A stretch of 64,000 nucleotides of DNA from Pseudoips prasinana (lineage: Eukaryota; Arthropoda; Insecta; Lepidoptera; Nolidae), in contig OX621247.1 in NCBI GenBank assembly GCA_951640165.1, positions 24,960,001 to 25,024,000 of the forward strand, in the 5' to 3' direction. Below, in pieces: positions 56,382-64,000 of this stretch. Both the position numbers and the translations under genes were made by a program. Each line of letters begins with the position of its first letter. The stretch's first letter is position 1. Under the pieces are notes generated by a model. The model saw nothing but the letters and a program-made list of their open reading frames with translations. It was not told where the DNA came from and searched no databases.

Positions 56382-56550
56382 TATTATATTCCATTCTCTT
56401 CACAAAGGATAGGGTATTAGTGACAATTTAATAATGATATGGCAATACTGCCAAGCTAGAACCCAACTTTGGGAGAGACTGGTCCCTGAAGTACCGACAA
56501 ACCTAAATTACAGATCATCAGTTCTTACACAGCTCAGGTAGACAACTGAA

Positions 56551-56783
56551 TTTTTGACAAGGAAAAACGTAGTACCGTGGACAGGTACCATGCGAAATCT
56601 TTCTGTTTTCAAAAATCAAGAATTATTTATGCAGTCAACAATGTTTTACCACCGGAAGAGATTATTGAAGAGCTTATTTACAACGGTACCACGGGAGAGT
56701 GGCATAAAATGTTTTCAAAAACTGGTTTATTCGCATGGAAAAGTGTATTGAAGCTAAAGAGAGAATATTTTGAGAAAAAATAG
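56551..56783 (+). CDS. Unidentified ORF, possible exon or element fragment
   Basis: The frame reads 'DRYHAKSFCFQKSRIIYAV', 'NNVLPPEEIIEELIYNG' and 'TTGEWHKMFSKTGLFAWKSV', ending EYFEKK at a TAG. The composition is protein-like and the frame is open from a TGA just upstream (about 56544) to the stop. I do not recognise the family. It could be a terminal exon, or the end of a transposon-encoded protein. An acceptor-like cacag/ctcag lies just upstream. Confidence 0.35.
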
Positions 56784-57591
56784 TTAATTTCTGACCAGGC
56801 ATAGTATTTTTTTTATTCCGTATAGAAAATTTTAGTGCGCCTCTCGTATTAACGAGAACAGGATTCGTACAAAACAAGTGTACGTGCTTATTTCTTGTTT
56901 AATTCATATTCCAGTTCGGTTAGCCGCCGGCTTTCACTTCTCCAACAAGCAAGAGGCGAACGCAAGTGCTCTCAGAATTTATTCCAACAACTGAGCTGAA
57001 ATATATTTGAATTGTTTCAGCATTTATGGTTTTTTGTTTTTTTTTTACTTAGCTGGGGTTGACTCCATAGATAATGTTTAAATGTTTCGGAGGGTAATCT
57101 GTCGGTTAAGTTATACTACCTAGTACTTATCTTTTTATTTGGGACTAGACCCTCCCTCTTACCCACCACTGCAACTCCTGTAAGCCAGGATCAACAGTGG
57201 CACACAATGAAATGACACTGATCGGTGAGGCTCAGGCATGTCCCGGGGATTGGCTTTAACTGTCTTCGGATCCCGCAACGAATTAATCAGAAAGAAAAAC
57301 GTAGAAAAAAAATGACTAAAAGAGAAATGAATGATTAAGAGATATCATAACTTACTAGAACAATACTTAAGATATTCATATAAATGTACTTTATTGTACG
57401 AACCGGTGCAGCGGTGTGCAGCCACCCCGATCGACCCGAGATTACGCGTTGTCCCAAACCTTTTGTTTTAAAGTTAAATTGTACTTCCATTCAACACCAA
57501 GATTTATATAATAATGTATGAACAGAAAAGCATCCATTGTTAACCTTGGCAATGATATTTCAGAATATAAATAAACTAGCATCTTACCTAG
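56784..57591. other. Non-coding; SINE-like fragment
   Basis: 57080-57250 (gtttcggagggtaatctgtc, then gatcggtgaggctcaggcat) resembles old SINE sequence. Nothing else is recognised. Confidence 0.4.
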
Positions 57592-57734
57592 GTACAGACG
57601 CCAGCACATCAAGCTACCCCAATCTGTCAAATTTCCCCAATTGAAAGTGAACCTAATGCGTATGTGATAAAGTTTAAAAATTTATAAAGGAAATCTGAGA
57701 GAGATTGGGGTAGCTGGATGTGCTGGCGTCTGTA
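57592..57734. mobile_element. MITE, family A copy 3
   Basis: The termini gtacagacgccagcacatca and complement match the copies at 176 and 45758. Confidence 0.8.
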
Positions 57735-57769
57735 TATTTACATTGAAAAAATTAAATTATGGTGGCAAA

Positions 57770-58031
57770 TCAGCCGGGCCTGTTGGCGTGATTGCCAAAT
57801 GCTTGCTTTTCACGCTTGAGGTCGTGGGTTCGATTCCCACCCAGGTGTGCATGAACATGTCTGTTTTTCCTGAGTCTGGGTGTAATTATCTATATAGGTA
57901 TGTATTTACAAAAGAAAAATAATATATGTAGTATATCAGTTATCTGGTTTCCATAGTACAAGCTCTGCTTAGTTTGGGATCAGATGGTCGTGTGTAAATA
58001 ATGTCCCAGAATATTATTATTATTATTATTT
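57770..58031 (+). mobile_element. tRNA-derived SINE, third family, with (ATT)n tail
   Basis: Head ggcctgttggcgtgattgcc, B-box gtcgtgggttcgattcccac, body tgagtctgggtgtaattatc, tail atcagatggtcgtgtgtaaa, then an (ATT)n tract at 58012-58031. The tract borders the 3' end of the Dong-like element, and the other half of it appears at 62720-62738. Confidence 0.8.
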
Positions 58032-61000
58032 ACTTTTTAGTTTCTCGGTCTTCACCGGTATCGTAAGGAGAACACGGGCCAAAGCCAAGTGTTAACCAAG
58101 GGAATTAGTACAAAGTTGTGATGAATAAGCCCGAGTTGGTAATATTTCTTGATCGTTAGTCTGTAAAAATTTTCTAACTATCCTGCACGTGTTGAGAATG
58201 ACGGCTTTTTGAAGATTTCTGTGTGTATAGGGTGGTAAATCTAATGTTTTTAGTGAGTAGTGAAGTTGATTGGGGATGACACCTAAAGTAGATAATACAA
58301 CTGGAATTATAGTGACTTGCCGCAATTTCCACATCCGTGTTATTTCTGTTTTTAGGTCAGTGTACTTTGCAAGTTTTTCTCCTATTGTATTTTGTAGGTT
58401 GTGTGTATTAGGCACAGCAATATCGATTATGTACCCGGTTCTATTTATTTTATCGATTAAAGTTATGTCTGGTCTATTATAGTGAACGGTTCTGTCTGTA
58501 AGAATGGCGCGGTCGTAATAAAGCTTATGTGTAGCATTTTCAAGAACTATTTCTGGGATGTATTTGTAATAAGGTAGTGGGGGAGTGGTAAGTAGTTGGT
58601 ATTTTAAAGCTAATTGTTGGTGAATAATATTAGCAACCTGGTCATGCCTGTGCTTATAATCCGTTTGGACTATAGCTTTACACGCACCTGTGATATGTTG
58701 GATCGTTTCAGGGCAACTGCTGCACCTTCTACAAATGTCTGTCGATGTGTTTGTTTTCATAATATATTTTTGGTAATTTCTTGTTTCGATGACCTGATCC
58801 TGAATTGCCAGCATAAACCCCTCTGTTTCCGGAAAGAGATCACCTCGAATGAGCCATTCGTTCGATGCTACCTTATCGACATGTGGCTGACTCAAATCTT
58901 GGTGATATCTGCCATGTAATGATTTTTGAGCCCACTGGGCTATTTTAGTTTTCATATCAGTTTGTTTCTCAATATCTTGGATAGTCTTAGAATACAAATT
59001 TAGTGGTGTTAGTTTTTGGTCATTGTATGTAATTGAGCTGTGTAAGATTGAGTTGTTACTTTTGGAATAAAAATACTGTCTCAGATTACTAACTTGTGAG
59101 TTGTGTAAGTTCATGATGTCAATTATACCCCTACCTCCTTCTCTTCTGGGGAGTGTTAGTCGTTGTACACAGGATCTGGGGTGGTGTTTTCTGTGTTTGG
59201 TCATGTTTATGTTTATTAGCCGTTGTAATTTTTTTAACTCCGTTTTAGTCCAAAATATAACTCCGAAAGAGTAAGTTAATGTGGGGATTGCGTATGAATT
59301 TATTGCTTTAATAGTATTCCGCGAATTAAGCTGTGTATTAAATATAGATGTTAGTCTGTGTTTAAATTTTTGTGTTAATTCAGATTTAATATTTTTGTGT
59401 AAGATTAATTTTGATTGTACGTAGCCTAAATATTTATATGTACCAATTTCATCCAAAGAGTCTATTATTTCCCCATTTTCTAATTCATGTGTGTGTGCAA
59501 AGTGCTTGCCTGCTCTAATTGAGTTTATTTTACATTTATCAATACCGAATTCCATGGTGATGTCTTTCGAATATTGTTCAGTAACATGTACAAGTTCAAT
59601 CAATTCTTCGGGCGTAGATGCATACAGTTTAATGTCATCCATATACAGAAGGTGATTTATTTTACAAGTCTGTTTGTCAGTCGATGTGTCATTTGATGAG
59701 TCTTTATATTCTAAAACATATCCTGGGTTCAATGAATTTAACAGATTGGAAAGGGGGTTTAATGCTAAGCAGAACCATAGTGGACTTAACGAATCTCCTT
59801 GGAATATGCCACGTAAGATCCTAATTGGTTCTGTTTCATCTGTACCTGTTTGTGTAGTGACGCGTAACCGCGTAGTCCATTTACTTATTATAGTTTCTAG
59901 AAACGAAATAAGTGTCGGGTGAATTTTATATATTTGTAAGACTTCTAATAACCAGGAGTGAGGGATTGAGTCGTATGCCTTTTTGTAGTCGATATACATA
60001 GTACTTATATCCTTTTTACGTTGTTGTACCTGTTTTAGTACTACAGAGTCAATAACTAACTGCTCTTTACAACCTTGGCTGAACTTCCTACAACCTTTCT
60101 GTTCTTCGGTTAAAATGTTATTAACATTTAGGTGTTGATAGATAGCTTGGCTAATACAAGAGGTTAGAATTTTGTAGAGGGTTTGTAAGCAAGTTATTGG
60201 TCTATATTTTGCAGGATTGGTCGAGTCGTGAGTATCTTTTGGTAACATATACGTTATTCCTTCTAAAAGATAATTTGGCATCGTTGATGGATTTTTTAGA
60301 AACTTGTTGATGTGATTAAGAAGGATAGGATGTAAATTGGTAAATCTTTTGTACCAAAAGTTATGTAGATTGTCAGACCCGGGTGCCTTCCAATTGTGTG
60401 ATTTATTAATTACTTCTTTAAAATCTTGAATCTGTATGCTTTCGAAAGGCATCTGTTGTTTATCTAGATTGTTTGCTTTTTCAGTGGTTATCCATTCGGC
60501 TTGAGTATTATGAGAAACTGGGTTCTGCCATATCTCAGACCAAAACCTTTTAATATCATTTATAGGGGGGGTATCAAAATGTGTTGGGGGATTACTTGAT
60601 TGTGTTTGGTTGGAAGTATTTTGCTTTAGGTTCCTATAAAATACTTTCTCATTGTTGGTAAACAAGCTATTTTGGGTTTTACGTAGTGTACATTTTTTAT
60701 ATCTGCTTAACCGACCGCTTGCTACTGTTAGTTTTTGTTTCAGGGTGTCTAAAAAGTGAAATAGTTTTGTATTAGGGTCTTCATGAGTTGTGTGAACAGT
60801 GTATTGTTCTATTATTAATTTAGTTGCTTTGCATACATTCTTAGTTCTATTTCCTTGTATGTACTGTGTAAGTCTTCCAATCTTAGCTCTTAATTCTCCT
60901 ATTCTATTTTCTAATCTTTTTTGCCATTTTGGTTTACTATATTTCCGCTGATTATTCCTACTTTCAATTGGTACCATGCTGATTTTTGCACCATTCATTT

Positions 61001-62719
61001 TAGCGGTAGTCCAAGCTGCGCAATATAAAATAGTTTGAACGGTAAGAAAATCACTTTCTCCTGACGCATATACTGGCAAAATCATAGTATTAATATAACT
61101 AATTATAGACATTAACTTCCTAGATGACCTCTGTTTAGGTATATAAGTCCTTTTAACAGGATCACTGCCATTAAAATATTCCATAGCTTGAGAGAAAGTA
61201 TTATCTATTTCACTATTCCTCTCTTGTCTTACTCCTACTTCAGTATCAGTCTCCGGGAGATCAGATTGTGTAAGGTATTCTACTTGAATACTCTCTGAAT
61301 TTGTTGTAATATCTACATTTGTCATGGAGAATTCTGTTTGCGTTTGAGTTGTATTTGAAGAATTTGGTTCTACACCTAAACTTGTGTTACTGTTTAATTG
61401 TGGCTGTTGAAGATAGCTTGAATGCAAATTGGGTTGCAGAGGTTGAGAGTCTGTTATAATTTCTGCTCTAACTTGCGCTTTAATCCTATTTAACGTGTCT
61501 TCGGATAGATATTTATTTTGGACTATAACTTGTCTTTGATCAGAAACTCTTTGCTCGGACACATTCATATGTGGGTATTGTTCCATAAACAGTTCATGTA
61601 ACTTTTTCCTGTATGTTGTGAAATCAGTCTCTAGTTTAGTGATTTTGTAATATGACGTCATAATAAAAGTATTCATTTCCCGGTTCCATTTCAAGCGCGC
61701 ACCTTGAGGTTTTTCGCTATTTATATGTTGTGTTTGTTGGGGCATAGACAATTCTGATTTAGGCTCGGCTTGTCTAGCAGCAAGTTCTTTTTTAATTTCT
61801 TCATAAATTTGATCTATTTTGATTTGTGGTAATAGTTTGTTACTAATTATAGCCCTACGTTGGACTCCTAATCTTTGTCGGGACACGTCAATGCTGGGAT
61901 ATTTTTCAATAAATTTTGAATGAAGTGGTTCCAAATAGCCTATTCTGTCGGTGTCCAAATAAGTCAACTGTAGGTAAGTGCGCAGTATAAATTCATTGAT
62001 ATCAGGGCTCCATCTTCTGCGTTTGTTAGTCACCAAGGTGGGTACAGGTTCTGGAACGTCTAAGCATTCCTCCAGTACAACACTTTTGGTCTGTATGCTG
62101 CTGGTTTTAGTGCTACTACCCTCACTAATACCACTAAATGAACAAGACGAAGAAAATGCTTTCCTTGTCATATAAGAGGGCCGTGATGACGGAATGGATG
62201 AAAAAAGAGATGCAGAATCTTCATCCGAAAGGTAAGCATTGCTTTGAGAATGGATAGTATTTCTAACTACAATGCTATTACCGCCTTCAAGAATTGTTTC
62301 TGGCAGAGTTAGTGCCCCTAAGTCATTTTTTGCAATCCGTTGGGTCACGGGCCGTGATCGTAAATTATACCTTCTCCTGTTTTCGTCTATAAGCTCTGTC
62401 TGTAGTTTAGATACGTTGCCCCCCCCAGAATACGAAGGGCAGCCCGAGCTAGGCTCAGGGCGGGATTCTCCAGTGGAGTTAGCACTGGTACCCGCCTGGG
62501 GTAGTCTAGTTTTTAAGAGTAACTTTTTCATACCTACTACAAAGATTTAGTTTGGTTTGGGACCGTTAGTTAGGAAAGGGTTGAGCCAAGATGGTAATGT
62601 TGCTCTTAGTATCTCCTGCTTTATCCGTAAGCAGGGTATGATAAAGGTGGTATGATCAATAAACAGTTCATGCCTTTCCATAAGCCCCCCCACCACGGCA
62701 AGGTGGTCCCGTAGGGGGG
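58032..62719 (-). mobile_element. Dong/R4-like non-LTR retrotransposon, full length and intact
   Basis: The 4.7-kb element is read on the minus strand, bounded on both sides by the same TAA/ATT microsatellite, which is the target class of Dong from silkworm. It has a 5' UTR of about 190 bp, a single 1479-codon ORF with no lesion, and a 3' UTR of about 60 bp running into (TAA)n. The intact ORF and clean junctions suggest a young copy that may be active. Its assignment to the R4 clade rests on domain order and target. Confidence 0.88.
58092..62531 (-). CDS. Dong/R4-like ORF: DNA-binding, RT, restriction-like endonuclease
   Basis: The protein would nick TAA repeats and prime cDNA synthesis there. 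The ATG at 62531 gives MKKLLLKTRL. Residues 172-250 and 280-358 are two related segments (RRWSPDINEFILRTYLQ, LKWNREMNTFIMTSYYK), Myb/SANT-like DNA-binding domains in tandem. RT spans about 690-1010, with IDYKKAYD near 847-854, FQGD at 910-913 and YMDD at 963-966. A CCHC knuckle lies at C1267, C1270, H1279 and C1284. The restriction-like endonuclease follows: RPD at 1353-1355, D1370 and K1387. All catalytic residues I could check are present. The length exceeds the shorter family members because of the long N-terminal region (1-460), which is Ser/Thr/Gln-rich around the duplicated domains. Confidence 0.9.
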   Translation of the reverse strand: MKKLLLKTRLPQAGTSANSTGESRPEPSSGCPSYSGGGNVSKLQTELIDENRRRYNLRSRPVTQRIAKNDLGALTLPETILEGGNSIVVRNTIHSQSNAYLSDEDSASLFSSIPSSRPSYMTRKAFSSSCSFSGISEGSSTKTSSIQTKSVVLEECLDVPEPVPTLVTNKRRRWSPDINEFILRTYLQLTYLDTDRIGYLEPLHSKFIEKYPSIDVSRQRLGVQRRAIISNKLLPQIKIDQIYEEIKKELAARQAEPKSELSMPQQTQHINSEKPQGARLKWNREMNTFIMTSYYKITKLETDFTTYRKKLHELFMEQYPHMNVSEQRVSDQRQVIVQNKYLSEDTLNRIKAQVRAEIITDSQPLQPNLHSSYLQQPQLNSNTSLGVEPNSSNTTQTQTEFSMTNVDITTNSESIQVEYLTQSDLPETDTEVGVRQERNSEIDNTFSQAMEYFNGSDPVKRTYIPKQRSSRKLMSIISYINTMILPVYASGESDFLTVQTILYCAAWTTAKMNGAKISMVPIESRNNQRKYSKPKWQKRLENRIGELRAKIGRLTQYIQGNRTKNVCKATKLIIEQYTVHTTHEDPNTKLFHFLDTLKQKLTVASGRLSRYKKCTLRKTQNSLFTNNEKVFYRNLKQNTSNQTQSSNPPTHFDTPPINDIKRFWSEIWQNPVSHNTQAEWITTEKANNLDKQQMPFESIQIQDFKEVINKSHNWKAPGSDNLHNFWYKRFTNLHPILLNHINKFLKNPSTMPNYLLEGITYMLPKDTHDSTNPAKYRPITCLQTLYKILTSCISQAIYQHLNVNNILTEEQKGCRKFSQGCKEQLVIDSVVLKQVQQRKKDISTMYIDYKKAYDSIPHSWLLEVLQIYKIHPTLISFLETIISKWTTRLRVTTQTGTDETEPIRILRGIFQGDSLSPLWFCLALNPLSNLLNSLNPGYVLEYKDSSNDTSTDKQTCKINHLLYMDDIKLYASTPEELIELVHVTEQYSKDITMEFGIDKCKINSIRAGKHFAHTHELENGEIIDSLDEIGTYKYLGYVQSKLILHKNIKSELTQKFKHRLTSIFNTQLNSRNTIKAINSYAIPTLTYSFGVIFWTKTELKKLQRLININMTKHRKHHPRSCVQRLTLPRREGGRGIIDIMNLHNSQVSNLRQYFYSKSNNSILHSSITYNDQKLTPLNLYSKTIQDIEKQTDMKTKIAQWAQKSLHGRYHQDLSQPHVDKVASNEWLIRGDLFPETEGFMLAIQDQVIETRNYQKYIMKTNTSTDICRRCSSCPETIQHITGACKAIVQTDYKHRHDQVANIIHQQLALKYQLLTTPPLPYYKYIPEIVLENATHKLYYDRAILTDRTVHYNRPDITLIDKINRTGYIIDIAVPNTHNLQNTIGEKLAKYTDLKTEITRMWKLRQVTIIPVVLSTLGVIPNQLHYSLKTLDLPPYTHRNLQKAVILNTCRIVRKFLQTNDQEILPTRAYSSQLCTNSLG

Positions 62720-62739
62720 TTATTATTATTATTATTATA

Positions 62740-63324
62740 ATCACACTTCACGAGTAACTTGTACGTAGTACATTAGTATATTACTATTACTTTGGAGACT
62801 ATTATGTCGGCGAGAGTTCTTCGCTCCAAACAGCCTTTAGCAAATATTAAACTTCATCCATAAGCAAAAAAAAATATAAATAACAACAGAGGTAATTTGG
62901 ACCTATTCTTATAAGTCTAATCGCTACGTAGCTCTTGGAGCCATTCAATTCTTGAACAAATCAAAACCCAGCCGACAATAAATTGGTTGTCTAATAGAAA
63001 TAATTTAAAAAATACAGTCAAGTTCTCCAAACATCCTAAAACAAGTAGGGACCCATCTTTCATCTGAAGAGTTGGAAATATGGTAATTCCACTTCCCATT
63101 GGTGAAAGGCGGACGACAGAAATTATAATAAGCTGAAGAGAGTATTCAAGTTACAGGATGCCAACATTTTTAATAGGCTATGTGGTCCCCGATGGGATAC
63201 AATAGGTATCCGGTAGTGTATCCGGACCCGTCACGTTCTAATACTTTGGACCTCGCTATACATCAGTATCGAATGTTTGTTTCAATAAGTTCATCTACGC
63301 CTGACCTACATTTCACCTCTCTTT
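62740..63324. other. Nothing identified
   Basis: Non-coding sequence beyond the 5' junction of the Dong-like element. Confidence 0.4.
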
Positions 63325-63604
63325 TTTAGGGCTTCGTACCCAAAGGGTAAAACGGAACCCTATTACTAAGACTTCGCTGTCTGTCTGTCTCTGTGTCACC
63401 AGGCTGTATCTCATGAACCGTTAGACAGTTGAAATTTTCACAGATGATGTATTTCTGTTGCCGCTATAACAACAAATACTAAAAAACAAAATAAAATAAA
63501 TATTTAAGGGGGCTCCCATACAACAAACGCGAATTTTGGGCTGGTTTTATAGATAATGATACGAAACCCTTCGTGCGCGAGTCCGACTCGCACTTGGCCG
63601 GTTT
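63325..63604 (+). repeat. Dispersed repeat D, short copy
   Basis: It begins ttttagggcttcgtacccaa, contains gtctgtctgtctctgtgtca and ctgtatctcatgaaccgtta, and ends gcgagtccgactcgcacttg and gccggtttt. It is related to 19585-20155 and has no coding capacity. Confidence 0.65.
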
Positions 63605-64000
63605 TATCTTTTATTGAAACTATAGTATGTTCAATTTTGTCATTAATCTTTTCTACGTCTGTAAAATAGTCTACGGTCAAAATACACGCTAGGGTTTGTA
63701 CAGAACGGCTTTATTTTCTTAAAATGCAGAGTATTCCATTGTTCTTTGGCAAAGGGAGACCGACTCGCGTCAACTCTGTTTTTTATTATGTATAATATAT
63801 GTACAACGACGGTCGCGTAATGCTTCATTTATGAAATATATCACCGCCACCATTCTTAATTTCATTATAGTGCACATATTATATAACAGGAAGCCAAGAA
63901 GAATCAAAATATTATTATATAGAGTCTTCGCCACTGCTGACTCGTGACATTCTACAAAAACAAACAAAAGAAACCGAACTTGTACACAAAACAAAACACA
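63605..64000. other. Nothing identified
   Basis: Short ORFs here have no recognisable motifs. Confidence 0.4.

Noticed and set aside
58270..62550. Plus-strand ORFs across the Dong-like element
   Set aside because: They are shadows of the 1479-codon minus-strand ORF and have no motifs of their own.

Overview
The window looks like intergenic DNA from a moth or butterfly (Lepidoptera). It is AT-rich and carries repeat types that I associate with Lepidoptera: short Helitrons ending in a GC hairpin plus CTAG, tRNA-derived SINEs with a shared core near 'cacgttaagcc', RTE 3' ends made of ATG/GAT triplets, and a TAA-targeted Dong/R4-type LINE. I found no convincing host gene. Nearly every supportable feature is a mobile element or its remains. 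This rests on reading the sequence; no database search was possible.

Layout. 0-9.7 kb: debris, with a Jockey-clade LINE tail, two Helitrons in opposite orientation, two SINEs, an RTE tail and small inverted-repeat elements. 9.7-12.5 kb: a full-length piggyBac copy with TTAA ends, terminal inverted repeats (TIRs) and a spliced transposase that has two frameshifts and lacks its second catalytic aspartate. 13.1-17.7 kb: a 3' scrap of a Dong-related LINE, then a nearly full-length two-ORF LINE (PHD-like finger in ORF1; endonuclease plus RT in ORF2) with a few lesions. 19-21.5 kb: a repeat of roughly 57-bp units and a fold-back element with arms of about 185 bp. 22.95-27.89 kb: a complete DIRS-type tyrosine-recombinase retrotransposon with inverted terminal repeats, an internal complementary region, gag, RT-RNase H-methylase and recombinase, broken by one nonsense codon and two indels. 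28-40 kb: mostly old non-coding repeats, plus a 5'-truncated CR1/L2-like LINE, a nested-palindrome MITE and an internally deleted pogo-like element. 40-46 kb: a nest of short insertions whose target-site duplications give relative ages. 46.2-47.7 kb: a Penelope-like element (YVDD RT plus GIY-YIG) flanked by inverted copies of its 3' end. 55.1-56.4 kb: a mariner with one frameshift. 58.0-62.7 kb: an uninterrupted 1479-codon Dong/R4-like LINE inserted in an ATT/TAA microsatellite that is apparently the tail of a SINE.

The elements do not work together as a pathway, but they interact structurally. SINE tails supply TAA tracts, insertions sit inside other insertions, and short elements probably depended on transposases or reverse transcriptases encoded elsewhere. 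The most biologically interesting items are the intact Dong-like ORF with a duplicated Myb-like N-terminal domain, the DIRS element with all its structural hallmarks, and the Penelope element with an inverted terminal copy.
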